NCBI GenBank assembly: GCA_028564675.1 | Contig: JAOVVO010000168.1 | Span: 62,001 to 126,000 of the forward strand | Direction of reading: 5' to 3' | DNA: 64,000 bases | Source: Onchocerca lupi | Lineage: Eukaryota; Nematoda; Chromadorea; Rhabditida; Onchocercidae | Part shown: piece after piece, positions 25,001-37,238 of the stretch | How the letters are laid out: each line of letters starts with the position of its first letter | Position numbering within the stretch: the stretch's first letter is position 1 | Position numbers and translations under genes: made by a program | The notes under the pieces: generated by a model | The model's database searches: none | Seen by the model: only the letters and a program-made list of their open reading frames with translations | What the model was told of the DNA's origin: nothing

Positions 25001-28000
25001 TTTTTATAATTTTCAACTGATGTTGCAAATTTGGAATTTCTTTCTTTGTCGTTTTATTGGAGTACTTTCAAGTTATCATTCTTTTTGGAAGTTATGATCT
25101 GAGTAAACTAGAGAATAGACTAAAACAATTAGGAGACATAACTTTCAACTTTTCTCAAATTTTGATTCAATAAATGAAGTGATTTTAGTGCTTTTTTTGA
25201 GAATCGCTGATCAGAAATCAATGACTCTTTGAAGATACACTTCGTGAATCTTATAATTAACACATTTTCTAATAAAACTCTTCTGCCAAGAACTTACAAA
25301 AGTGCATGCATTTTACTTCATTTTACAAAGGAGCATTTTTTGACTCTTTTATTCTTATGTATATCCCAAAATAAACATTTTTTAAGAGAATCACAACAGT
25401 TTGCATCTCATCTGGTCGAATCGGGAGCAGTTTCGGATTTTGCGTTGAAGAAATCCATTAAAGAGCAACGGGAATACTTACCCGTATTTGCCGTAAGGCA
25501 GAAAATGCTTAGTGTTATTGCTGATAACAGCGTTGTTATTATTGTTGGTGAAACAGGCAGTGGTAAAACAACACAGTTGGCTCAATATTTACTCGAAGAT
25601 GGCTATGGTTTGTTTTACTTTTTATTATAATATTAACAAGCCAGCTTTTATTAAAATTGTTTCAGAATCATACAGTTGTTATTTTGACCACTTTCTATAT
25701 TCACTTTGGAGATAAGCAGAAGATATGCTAATATTGCAGGTAATTTCGGTCTAATTGGTTGCACACAACCACGGCGTGTAGCAGCAATGTCTGTGGCAAA
25801 ACGAGTCGCTGAAGAGATGGGCGTTGAGTTAGGTCAAGAATGTGGTTACGCTATTCGATTCGAAGATTGCACTTCGGAAAATACGCGAATCAAGTACATG
25901 ACCGATGGTATCTTGCTCCGCGAATGTTTGAGTGATCCAGATTTAGATCAGTATTCTGCTATAATCATGGACGAAGCACATGAAAGGTTTGCTAGTTAGC
26001 TGCTTGGAGGGATTTTTAGAGACCAAAATAGTTAGTGATTACTGTATTGATCTTTAATTTAAAAAGAACTATATGTCATATATTAGCTCCAGTCGATAAA
26101 TACTTAAAATTTGTAAATAAATTACTTCTTATTTAGCTATTGTGTTTACATCATGCTAAATTTCTATTTATACATACTATATTAAGGTCATTGAACACAG
26201 ATGTGTTATTCGGCCTTTTACGAGATGTCATTGCCCATCGAGCGGATCTCAAACTTATTGTCACTTCAGCTACTATGGATGCTGAAAAATTTGCTAATTT
26301 CTTTGGTGGTCATACTCCTTGCTTTACTATTCCTGGTTAGTTATAATAACATTTAAAATAACTTGTCCTATTGAATGTTTTCATTGTTTAATTTGATTTT
26401 TCAGATTTAATAATGTCATTCAGATCTATTTCATTTTTCAGTTGGGTGAGGGTTGTCATTTGTGTCATTTGAAATTATATTTCGAAAGTTCATAATTCAT
26501 CTATAAACTGTGATAGGTTTCTTCTTTCTTATGCATATTTATCTGTATCAATCTTTTAAATCTTTTTTTATAGGTCGTACGTTTCCGGTTGAAATATTTC
26601 ACGCTCGAACGCCCATGGAAGATTACGTTGATGCTGCAGTGAAACAAGCTGTAAGAGTCCATTTGGGTGGTACAGATGGAGATATTTTAATATTCATGCC
26701 TGGGCAAGAGGATATCGAGGTTTGCATTTTATAGATAACAGATTGAAATATTATGTATAGCTTGAAGTTCACATTTTCGAGTTATAGCATAACTGATGCA
26801 AAATTAGGAAAATTAGTTGAGAAAGAGATAAAAATTCTTCCTACCTTCATATTGATGCGATATTTATCTCCAGATGAGTGATGTATTCGGCACATCAAAT
26901 TCATTTCAGGTTACCTGTGGAATGATCAAAAATCAGTTAGAAGAACTGGATGAGGCCCCACCGCTTGCTGTATTGCCAATTTATTCGCAGCTTCCAAGTG
27001 ATCTGCAAGCAAAAATATTTCAGAAAGCTCCAGGTGGCATCCGCAAATGCATTGTAGCAACAAATATCGCCGAAACATCATTGACTGTTGATGGCATACT
27101 CTTCGTTATTGATCCTGGTTACTGTAAGCTGAAAGTTTTTAATCCTCGCATTGGTATGGATGCACTTCAGGTGATTTTTGAAAGTTTCATTTTGATAAAA
27201 ATGGATGTGAAGATGCAAATATAGATCATAATCCTTTTTATTGCGTCAAATCGAAGAGACTTAGTTTGTGCTGTCTTTCAAGAAGTAAAATGAATCCAAG
27301 TGATTTTTTCAGGTTTTCCCTGTATCTCAAGCTTCAGCTAATCAAAGGTCTGGTCGGGCTGGTCGCACAGGTCCGGGACAGTGTTTTAGACTTTACACTG
27401 AAAGACAGTTTAAGGTAATGTTGGATTTCTTTTATTATTGTTGTTTGGAGAAAGATTTTAAATATCTTTAGGAAAAGAGAATATAGCATTGAAGAAATGC
27501 TTTCAGAAGCTATAAAAAACAGACACAAAATAATTCACTTCGTCGTAAAATCCAAACATTGTCGAACGGTAATCTGGGAAAATCAAATAGTGAAAAATTT
27601 TTTTTCTAGAGCTCTTTTTAAAAACATTTCTAATAAGCGTTTATGATATTATAGACTTAGTACTTTTCTTCAGATTTCGAAGTGCGGCTCATTAAACTGA
27701 AATCTTTCCATTCCGAAATTCCTAATTCATTCCTTTCTGAAAAATATGCTGCAGAGTAATTCATTATTTGATTTTTTTTTTTTTTTAATTTTTTGTTTTA
27801 GGAGGAAATGATGATAGCTACTGTGCCAGAAATACAGAGAACAAATCTTGCAAATGTGATTTTGCTGCTGAAATCTTTGGGAATCGATGATCTATTGAAA
27901 TTTCATTTCATGGATGCACCTCCTCAGGATAATATGTTAAATAGCATGTATCAACTATGGACGCTAGGTGCTCTTGATAATATAGGTATTCTTCAAAATC

Positions 28001-29361
28001 TTCTCTAATTTATTTATTTTTATATTACTTCCAACTTATTTTTTTAATCAATACATCTCATTATCAGTGAATTGTCCCAGAAACAATGTTTTGTGAAATT
28101 GCACGATCATCTATAGACTATAGGTTATTATACAGTAGCAGATATGCATTTAGTGTAACAGCATGATATGATTCAGTATATCTTTGGTGATTAAACTTCC
28201 CTTGAAAGCATTGACAGTTGTTGGTAATTTTTTCTTACTGTAGTGGAACATTTTTTATGTAGGAGAACATTCAAATACTATAATATTTTTCTATCTTTTC
28301 AGGTAGACTGACTGATTTGGGTAGAAAAATGGTAGAATTTCCGTTGGATCCAACTCTTTCCAAAATGTTGATTGTGTCGGAAGGAATGTGTTGTAGTGAT
28401 GAAGTACTTACAGTCGTCTCAATGCTTTCAGTGCCTGCTATATTTTTTCGTCCTAAAGGGCGAGAAGAGGATGCTGATGCAAAAAAAGAAAAATTTCAGG
28501 TGCATTGTAAAGAAAATATAAAGCAGAACATGTAAATGAACATATAAACACATTTCTTTTGTTTATAGATATTTTTTTTTTAAATAAAACTTGTCCAAAA
28601 AAAAAAATATGGTTCTGAACCATTTCGAATTTATGTTGCCCAGTTGCAATAATTAACCTTTCGATAAAGATATTAAACTCGTTGCTTATTTCGTTCTCTT
28701 GCGGTGATGTTTCAAGATGTATATAAAAATCATACACATTGGTTAGTGGTTGTTAGTAAATCTCTTTTTTTACACATTAAAACTGCTTGATATATCATTT
28801 TAAAATATTAATTTCAGGTACCTGAAAGTGATCATCTTACATTCCTTAATGTCTATTTGCAGTGGAGACTCCATAAATATTCAACGAAATGGTGTAATGA
28901 CAATTTTATTCATATTAAAGCTATGAAGAAAGTTCGGGAGGTCAGATTGTTGTTGTAATCCTTCAGTCTTTTGTCGTTTTGATTTTGCCGTTTATATGCA
29001 GTTGATACTTCAAATAGACTTTGCGGCTTTCTTCCCATTTTTTTTTAATCGAGAAATATTAGTTTTCTGTATCTTATAGGTTCGTGCCCAACTGAAAGAT
29101 ATTATGGAGGAACAGAAAATTGAACTAATATCATGCGGTACGGACTGGGATGTTATACGAAAATGTATTTGTTCAGCCTATTTTCATAATGCTGCAAGGT
29201 CAGTAAAATGAAGTCAGTTTTTATGTGTATTAGGGAAAGAGTAATTTTCAATTTTAATTTTACACTTTTTTGATCATATTACAGGTTGAAAGGAATTGGA
29301 GAATACGTTAATGTGAGAACAGGAATTCCGTGCTTCTTGCATCCAACATCCGCACTTTTCG

Positions 29362-29399
<38 letters not shown>

Positions 29400-30209
29400 A
29401 GTCGATGTTTTAAGATTCGGTTACTATCCATGAATTTGAAATTTAGAATCTTACTGTCATATGTCTTTATTTCGTTTATAGCGTTGGCAAGTAATTGTTA
29501 CTTATATTGAGAATTCCAGAATTTTTTTCTGAGTTCTCTTTTGTTCTGTTACTTTTTATAGACGGTTGTATTATGGGTCATAGTGAAGTTTAAAGAAAAA
29601 TGATTTCATCATTTTAGGAATGGGATATATGCCAGATTACGTTGTATATCACGAACTGATCATGACAGCGAAAGAATATATGCAGTACGTGACATCGGTT
29701 GAAACGTCATGGTTAGCTGAACTTGGTCCCATGTTTTATTCTTTGAAAGAAGCTGGTTCAAGCAGAATTGAGAAAAGGTTGCAAAGTATACAAGATGCTC
29801 GGGATATGGAAGAAGAAATGAAACAAGTAGAATTTGATATTTTTCTGGGCGAAAAGATTAGAACTAAATTAGTTTTTAAGATCGTACCAAAAGTTTGAAT
29901 TTATTAAATGTCATATACTTAGCTAATTCAGTAAATTCAAACATTTATCGCCGTTGCCTGCTCTCTTGTTCATTTCTTTGCGCATATAATTTTATTCAGT
30001 TGGATTTTATCTTCACTTATCTTTGCAAAAATTTTAATTTTAAGCTCCATCTTTTTAGAAGTCATTTTTAGGCGACCAGTAGATTGAACGAAATAAAAAA
30101 AGCGAAAAAAGAAGAAAGCCATTCGACACGTTCAATTTCATCTATTCAGATAGCAGAACCTGGAAAAGTCTGTGCATCTGTAAGATCCTCGGCAAGATTT
30201 GGGATGTAG
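22003..30209 (+). CDS. mog-1: Pre-mRNA splicing DEAH helicase Prp16/DHX38 (MOG-1 orthologue)
   Basis: Twenty exons: 22003-22241, 22575-22764, 22877-23064, 23487-23652, 24157-24289, 24471-24664, 24829-24974, 25387-25607, 25740-25986, 26187-26335, 26574-26719, 26910-27170, 27313-27414, 27802-27985, 28303-28499, 28818-28940, 29080-29198, 29285-29361, 29618-29826 and 30072-30209. The frame holds throughout, giving about 1142 residues. N-terminal RS/RE-rich region with LLGLD and TPSRSAWEEDDSG blocks; then motif I GETGSGKTT (473-481), DEAH (570-573), SAT (602-604), TNIAETSLTVDG and QRSGRAGRTG (771-780), followed by the winged-helix, ratchet and OB-like region; it ends SARFGM, matching human ARFGL. 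Prp16 remodels the spliceosome before the second step; in C. elegans mog-1 is also needed for the sperm-to-oocyte switch. The donor of the last intron is ambiguous: 29826 (used) or 29892. Confidence 0.95.
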
Positions 30210-30481
30210 TCATTTTTTCGAAGATGTTCTTTTTTACAATTGGTTCTTTGTTGGTATCATGTATTGAAATTAAAATATTCTCAAATTGGCTCATACCTAG
30301 TGAAATATCGCTGAATTTGAGACTAAAACTGCTTTTTAAATGACTAGAATTGCTGTATTTAACTTTTACCCGTATCATTTCAAGATTTAGTATTTTAGGT
30401 TAACTGAAAAAGCAAAAAATATTTCCTTGCCATATTAACACTCAATTTTGAAACATTCGTGACTTTCGTCTATGAAAGAAC

Positions 30482-30545
30482 TAAAATGATAGGCAGGAAC
30501 TAGAAAATAGTTCCAATAAAATGATAGGCAGGAACTAGAAAATAG
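30482..30545. repeat. Two-copy tandem duplication, 29-base unit
   Basis: The unit beginning TAAAATGATAGGCAGGAACT is found at 30482-30510 and 30517-30545 (period 35), both copies identical. Confidence 0.85.
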
Positions 30546-32133
30546 GGAGAAAACAAAGAGAATGAAGCTTTTACAACTGGAATTGCATTAGGTTTTCAAA
30601 TCATTGCAAGATTCTTCAGCTTATAAAGAAACTTGAGGAATCGCGATGGAGCAAGGAACAGTTCCTTTTTTTTTAAGATTTATGAAGTTTTCCGTCTAAA
30701 TTTTTTTAAAGATGTTCCCGCTAATAGTTCCATCATTTATATGACTTTAATCATTTAAACTGAATATCGTTTTTGTGCTCTCAGTTTTTCGATAAGCTAT
30801 ATCATATGGTGTTATTAGATAATCAGTAGATAAGTTTTTACATTAGTTACACTGTTTGTTGCCAGCGAGAACATGATTTGTATTCCTGTAAGCTTTCATT
30901 CAGCTGATATTGTTATATTATTTTTACCTCTGTTATATATTTTTCTTCATTTTTTTAAAGATTATTACTTTAATGCTTATTCTGTAAATTTTTCATTGTT
31001 ATATTGTTCTTCATATGTAAAAGTTGTAGTAAATTCATGTCAATAAATCCTATTTTTTTTTTTTTTTCAAAGAAAGTGACTAAACTGATTTCAATGTATC
31101 GTTTTGCATTTAAAAGGGTTTTCGTGACTCTTATGAATTAGGTCTGACTCATCAGGTTTTTTCAATTTTGCATAGAAATAGATAAAACATTCGGGTAGGG
31201 AAGGGAGATACATCTTCGGACTTCGATTCAACTACCATAACACTTTTTTGTTGCAAGATGTGACAGGTGAAATGGGATTTTTGCTTTTTTTCATAATTCA
31301 GCTTTTAAGCAAGATTGTGTGGTCGAGTCGATTGAATTTTGCTAGTTGAGTTTGTTTCATGTAGGACTTATTAATCTAGTCTCCTTTTATTAGAGATTAT
31401 TTTTCATTTTGGTATATCGCATTAGTGTGTCTTTTCTTACATTCAATATCTGCTTCCCGCAGAAGATCGATTTTTGCTTAGTTAGAAGATATGTTGTCCA
31501 TGTATTTTGACTTAATTCTTTTACCTTTGCTTATTTCTCTTTTTACTTGAATTTAATGGGACTTCGAGGTTTATTGTCGAGTGTTCGGACAATGTTTCTG
31601 CTTCTGTCTTTCTTCACACTCATTAGGATTCGGATTGAATTTCTTTGGTTTTTCGGATCTTAATCTAAAAAAAAAAAAAAATGCATTTGATGAGTAAGTT
31701 ATCGGTTTTCCTACGCTGTTGTTCATACCTCTAGTTGTGCATTTCCACATCAAGTATTCTGGATGCTCTCTTTATCCTTTATCTAAAGTACGACATAAGT
31801 GCTCTTTTGCTGTCAGTAATCTTTGTAAAATTCTTATCAGTCATAGAGCATACTCTCAAGATAAAGCATTTTGAACACGCCTTGTGTTTACTGTTACTCT
31901 CCTTGTTATGTATTGCAAGATTTACTTCATTACTGCACTGAATTTAAAAATTTCAACTATACAAATCGATTAAGGACATATAGCGGCTTTCCTGAACTGT
32001 TATATATGCATACAGTATGAAATGTTTCGAGTACCATTTAAATTGACATAATTTCAATGTTGTGGTGTGTCATGCGTTTAATTTTATGCTTAATAAGGTT
32101 CGTCATTAAGCTCGTTTTTACTGCCTTGCTATT

Positions 32134-32188
32134 ATTCAGAAACGAAGAAATGGCATAGTTACTATTCAGAGACGAAGAAATGGCATAG
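32134..32188. repeat. Two-copy tandem duplication, 25-base unit
   Basis: ATTCAGA(A/G)ACGAAGAAATGGCATAG occurs at 32134-32158 and 32164-32188 (period 30), with one base difference between copies. Confidence 0.85.
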
Positions 32189-32650
32189 CTTTACGTCACA
32201 TACGCAGAAACTTCGTCATTTAAATAAATAATTGCGCTGATTTTCAGAATAAATCATTATCAAATGCATTTATATCACTAATATTATGCTTAACCAGGCA
32301 TTTTGTTATCATTACATAACAACTAACAGGAGATCATAAGACAAATGGTTCATTTTTCCTTCTCTATTGTAGTTTTTTCTTCACAGTAATAATTTCATTC
32401 AAGATATAAATGCTATTCATTTCCCTGATAAATAGAAATTTGTGAATTGTTTCCTTTATTTTTTTTATTTTATTTATTTATTTATTTATTTTTTTTGAGA
32501 ATAATGTTATCAGCAATTACCATGTTTTTGGTCATTTCCCAGATTTGCAGTTTTGAATTGTTTGTACTTTCCGTCCATAGTTTTTCATCGATCTTCACTT
32601 AAGATTTTTATTTTGCAATTCTTCTTTGCTTCATTAATTATCAGTATTAA

Positions 32651-32660
32651 TTCGTTTCAG
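32651..32660 (+). promoter_or_regulatory. Probable trans-splice acceptor of the F-box gene
   Basis: TTCGTTTCAG lies 23 bases before the ATG at 32684, with no upstream coding exon. Confidence 0.5.
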
Positions 32661-32683
32661 AAGTGAGGGAGTAGCGGAGCACA

Positions 32684-34874
32684 ATGGAGAAACTGCCAGA
32701 GGAAATGCTAAGGGCAGTTTTTGTTTATTTATCAGGGTCTGATCGTCTACCGGTATCTCTTACATGTCGTCGATGGTTTAATTTATTAAAAGATTCTGTC
32801 CCGAGTATCAACGCTATACACATTTCTCTTGATACATCAGCTTGTTCAACTCGTTTTCTGGAAGCATCTCTATCGGAAGCAGCTTTTTCGATATGTTTGT
32901 GTCCCGGTCATGCACAGAAACATGCTGTTCTGTTGCAGCAGCTGTTTCAAACTGCTGGTAAAAAGCTTTCTTCTTTAGCTCTCGAGGATAATCTTATACC
33001 AAAGGCTAGTTTTAAATTTATTATAAAATCTTATAAATGTGGATCATGTTATGTTATAAGAGCATAAGATGATCATTCAATCATTATATTGAGAGTTCAG
33101 AGCATTTTATTCTTGATCTGAGTGATTTATCCGAGAATGCTACTGGACTATTCACTAATTTGAATTGCTGAGTTGCGAAACCTAGATTGAATAACTTGAA
33201 GAAATTAATTCCATGATTAAATTTCAGGAAGGAATGGAAACTCAAATTTCGGATATGACAATCCACGTATTGCTCAACAATATGCCGAAGTGCTTACGGA
33301 GCTTGCATTTCCAGGGTGTTGATTTTTCGAAAGTTCGACCATGGACATTTGCGCTACTCGTAAAATTGAAATCCTTAGAAGAACTATATATATTGGATGC
33401 AGTGCTTCCAATTGACAATGAATCTTTGTTTGCCAGAATGATTTCTCCATCGTTCGATACCTTGACGAGCATTTCTGTTACTAATAATGAGCAGGTCAAT
33501 CAGTTCTTTTTGCATACTTTCGTTAATTATAAAGCTATAAAATTAGATTTCCTCTAAGAAAAAATTTTTTGGGAATTTGAGTGAAATTTAGATGAAAGTA
33601 CGAAATAGATGATAGAAATGGAGGAATTTAATCTATATTTAATAGATAAATATGTAAAATTCCTGAAATTGAAGAATTATTAACTTTTAGCATTTAACTT
33701 CATATTTCCTTTGTAATTCATCGAGAAATTTCAACAAGATCGATTTTTGCTAAATACGAAATATTTTCGCGTGAAATGCTTAGCCAAATTGGACATTACG
33801 TCCTAGTACAGTTTCAAGAACGTTAGAAGTTCTATTTTTTCATTTACAATTATATAGATAGGATACGGAGTATCTAACAAGACTATTTTATTATTCTGGA
33901 GTAATTCAGTTTAAGGAAATGAGCGAAAATGATGATATATGTGAGTAAATGCTTCTAGAAAAATTAAAATGAAGATGTTTGCGTATGAATAAATATAAGA
34001 ATTTTACTGCTAACTCTAACATCAGAATTAGTCTTAACAATACATAGAATTTTCTTAATATTTCAAATCTTAGATCACGGATAAGTTCGTGTCGACATTG
34101 GCACGACGTTGCCCCGTCTTGCAAACTGTAAATTTAAACGGATGTAAGCGTATCACTACTTTGTCTGTTCTTGCTTTTGCTGAAAATGCCTCGCATCGAA
34201 TTACGGAACTAACATTTATTCATGTCCAGGCAACGATGTTCAATCCTAATTTGGTAAGTTTAGAAAGATGCACAATTCCGAGTAGTGAATGGATTAGATT
34301 TTGATCATTATTTAGGCAATCTGTTCGTTCATTTTTGTTTTTGAGATTACAAATTTGACGTGGAAATATCCCTCAAGATTTGTCGAAGTTAATAGTAAGG
34401 GCCGAGGTTATGAAGAAAAAAATAAGTTTTTTTCAGAATACAGGAACATTCTGTTTATTAATGACTGTTCCAGACAGCAAAGAAATATCTTAACACATGA
34501 AAAATATTCCTTTTCAGTTTCTGAAACTTTTCCGGATCCATGCAGAAAATGCTTTGAGAATTTAATTCATTTGACTCTAAAATTTGAAAATTTATCCATT
34601 CTATTATAGGTAGGGAGAGACCGATTTTTGGTTTGAGCTTTTTCCAACTTTTTTCAGTCTTAATTCTTCGATAAGATTTAACTGTTTTACAAAATATTTC
34701 TTTTTGAACTTGTCTGCTCTTATTCAGTTACAACGATATTTGTCATCACCATTACTGGCCGGTGGAAATTATTGGAGAGCAAATGTTCTGAAACTAGAAA
34801 TTGGATTTCAGCATGATGCGATTTGTTTAGAGAATATTTGTCTCACTAATTTGTTCATTATTGTCTTTATTTAA
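32684..34874 (+). CDS. F-box protein with leucine-rich-repeat-like C-terminus; one exon unresolved
   Basis: The first exon starts at 32684. MEKLPEEMLRAVFVYLSG, then LPVSLTCRRWFNLL, is an F-box (about residues 2-45), the Skp1-binding module of SCF ubiquitin ligases. Its end is uncertain, near 33010. Later exons are clear and all phase 0: 33228-33494, 34074-34253 and 34728-34874 (TAA). They read as leucine-rich repeats, for example MPKCLRSLHFQGVDF, LEELYILDAVLP, and CPVLQTVNLNGCKRITTLSV, the last close to the AMN1/FBXL LRR consensus. Between 33080 and 33227 a coding-like stretch (ILDLSDLSENATGLFTNLN, then LNNLKKLI) is broken by in-frame stops, so either an exon junction is missed, the sequence carries indels, or the gene is decaying. 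The substrate is unknown. Confidence 0.65.
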
Positions 34875-34922
34875 TGGATCTGAAACTGATTATATCATGG
34901 AATTGTTCATACTTTTGTAATT

Positions 34923-34928
34923 AATAAA
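34923..34928 (+). other. Polyadenylation signal AATAAA for the F-box gene
   Basis: AATAAA 49 bases after the stop codon at 34874 on the same strand. It supports the placement of the last exon. Confidence 0.6.
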
Positions 34929-35489
34929 ATAAAACACTTTTTTTACTGCTTATGCTAATAGATGGACAAATTAATTTGATTGCTTAATTTCCTTTTCTGT
35001 ACATTTTGCACCTTTTTTTTTTCTCTTTCAATTAGTTCTATCTTTTCTTTTTCGTATTCATATTTCATTTTCTTTTATATGATGTATTTATTTTTATCGT
35101 TGTAATTCTGTGGCAGTACCTAATAATATGAGAAACAAAACTGTTATGATAATATTGTCGAATGAAATGTCAAGGTTGAATTTTTCTAATGGAATGAAAT
35201 AATGTAATCAAAAATAGAGTCGCAATGTTTTGCCATGTTATTATAGTAAATTTCTAATGAATACGTAGAAGTAGTCTGATATCTTAGGTACTTTTAATTC
35301 TGAATGTTGGAATTTTCCTGCGCATAGCTTATTAAAACTCGATAAGTCTGATTCATCACATCTTATTTTCAGATAAAGCTCGATGAGTTCAATTCATCAT
35401 ATTGAACAAAGTGATACTTGGTTTGCTAATAGGTAGTGCAACTGTAGCATTCGTGACACTTGGTAAAGCTGTACATAAACGATATTTCT

Positions 35490-35889
35490 GGTACAACAGT
35501 TAAGCCTTATAGTTAAAAACGTACTGGTAGGGCAAGGCAAGGTAGCTTACGATCTCCTCAATTTGGAGGTGGGGAAATTGTTTTCGGTCCTGCTGTGAGG
35601 AGTCATGCATATTCTCTTAACAAAAAAGTGCGTCAGCTTGTCTTTTTTTTTTCATAAACATTGGAAATCTCATCATTTTATGGGTTTGACTTGTAAACAT
35701 GAAGGAAATTTCATCCAGCTTTTCATGGTTAATGTTGGGATATTGTTCTGCGAGGTAAATTGTACGGAATACATTTGGATATCGAAAAACATTTACATCA
35801 TTTGTACTTGGAACGATGTAGTTTTCACTGTAGGGAATTCTTATCAAATAAATGAAGTGCCGCTGATGTTAAATGTACAAAATAAATAG
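35490..35889 (+). pseudogene. Mitochondrial ribosomal protein uL4m (MRPL4) pseudogene fragment
   Basis: Reading from 35517 gives KRTGRARQGSLRSPQF, GGGEIVFGPAVRSHAYSL and NKKVRQL, which is the uL4 core (compare GRARxGSxRSPxWRGGG in mitochondrial and bacterial L4). Upstream, GTTVKPYS is cut by a TAA at 35514-35516 where family members have a polar residue before the KxTGRAR block. Downstream, the frame closes with TAA right after a poly-T run (about 35641-35651), and a C-terminal-like piece (WNDVVFTVGNSYQINEV) continues in another frame to 35889. No introns interrupt it. So it is a broken, possibly processed, copy. The functional gene is not in this window. A short real exon with a missed splice is less likely because of the two breaks. 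Confidence 0.62.
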
Positions 35890-36595
35890 GCACGCAAAAT
35901 ATAAGTTGAGAAATAATGCACTGATTTCGACACGACTATTTCAGTAAAAGCTATACATTTAAATTTATCAAGACAGCAAGAGATTGCTAGAAAAACTGTT
36001 CCCTTTATTTGGCATCTTAGAATAAATCCTCATTACGGCATGTACAAACTTTCAATTTCATCATTTTAATAACGAAGATATTCGTATGAATCTTGTCTTT
36101 ATACAAAACATAATACAAAATATTCAAGACATGAAAATTCAGAGAAGAAATCAGAGATTATTTACAAGAAACCGCATAGCTGTTTTACAACTGAATGTGT
36201 GCAGTTAGGTTATCCTGCAGCTCAAATAAGTAACAATCGAAGAAAAAAGAACAAGATGATGAGTGGAAGATAACAAAGCGGATAAAAGCTATAACTTATA
36301 AAACATATCAAAATATTGCTACATATGAAGAAAGTGAGATATCCCATCTTACTGCTGCCTTTGAAGCATATTTTTTATTGATTATCAAACAGTCCATAAA
36401 CTTCAATTACGAAACTGATTTATATCGCTCAGTCCTCTCAACACGAGGAGATATGCGAAAAAATATGGGTTACGTTGCTGCTTTATTCAAAATTCTCTCA
36501 TAAATATTTGGAACATATGTGATTTTTTGTGGCTGTACCCACAAAAAAGCGGTTCTATCCGAATTTTCAGTCCACACAAATAGTAATTCCATAAA
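35890..36595. other. Non-coding spacer
   Basis: No gene seen. On the minus strand an AATAAA (36482-36487) lies 109 bases beyond the stop of the CDCA3-like gene and is its likely polyadenylation signal. Confidence 0.5.
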
Positions 36596-37210
36596 TCAAG
36601 TACTAGATGAAATATTACTTTTACGTAGAAGTTTTTCGCGTAATTTTTGTCCTTTCCTTTTGTTTTTAGGTGGAGTTCCTGATGAGTCACTCGATTTCGG
36701 CGTACTAAAAAACTTTTCGAAAGGATTATTTCCAAAGGAAAAAACTTGAATAAAAAGATTATCTCTAGTGAACACATGAAAAGAAATCATGATAACTAAG
36801 CCACCAACAGCATAATCAGAGATAAATTTCGTGACTGACATTGCTTAAATGGATAATTTTATGACTAACATTACAAACTTCTTTCAGGAGTCCTGTAAAT
36901 GATTTCACTAGCATGTAAAAGTGCCACTATGTGTTTCAAGAAATGATTGAATATTTTGAAAATTATATCGAACAACATAATTACGACTTTTCTTTAATTT
37001 ACCATTTTTCTAGAGATATTTTTTTTTTCAGTGAGTCAAAACAAACCTTTCAACCTCAATAGGTGTTCGTGGTATTGTCGTCGTTGGTGATCTTGGATCC
37101 ATTTCAACACGCCGAATAATCTTGTTTGGTCTAGTTGGAGTACTAAATACATCGTCTTCTTGGAGAAATTCTTTTTTTTCTTTTATTTTTCCGAAAAACT
37201 GTCCCATCAT
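36596..37210 (-). CDS. Small protein with the CDCA3/Tome-1 N-terminal signature
   Basis: Two exons on the minus strand: 37210-37047 and 36764-36596 (TGA), joined in phase 2 over a GT-AG intron, 110 residues. The start follows an acceptor-like TTTCAG (37228-37233 region), suggesting trans-splicing. Residues around 41-60 read EMDPRSPTTTIPRTPIEVER, close to VADPRSPSAGILRTPIQVES in vertebrate CDCA3 (Tome-1, trigger of mitotic entry), recalled from memory. The protein begins MMGQFFGK and is otherwise basic and rich in S, T and P (NPFEKFFSTPKSSDSSGTPP). The family acts in cell-cycle control through the ubiquitin system. The protein is shorter than vertebrate CDCA3 (268 residues), and a KEN box or F-box-like part is not evident. 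A minus-strand AATAAA 109 bases past the stop supports a real transcript. Confidence 0.6.
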
Positions 37211-37227
37211 TGACAGCGGGATTATAG

Positions 37228-37238
37228 CTGAAACACGT
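37228..37238 (-). promoter_or_regulatory. Probable trans-splice acceptor of the CDCA3-like gene
   Basis: On the minus strand CACGTGTTTCAG ends 17 bases before the ATG at 37210. An upstream in-frame ATG at 37303 exists, but the acceptor is canonical, so the shorter start is preferred. Confidence 0.45.

Larger units (their letters stand above)
30210..32650. other. Interval between mog-1 and the F-box gene
   Basis: AT-rich with long T tracts. AATAAA hexamers at 30515-30520 and 31042-31047 are candidate mog-1 polyadenylation signals. Two tandem duplications (30482-30545 and 32134-32188) lie here. Frames at 30142-30378 (-), 31571-31753 (-) and 31735-31941 (+) show no protein family. Confidence 0.55.
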
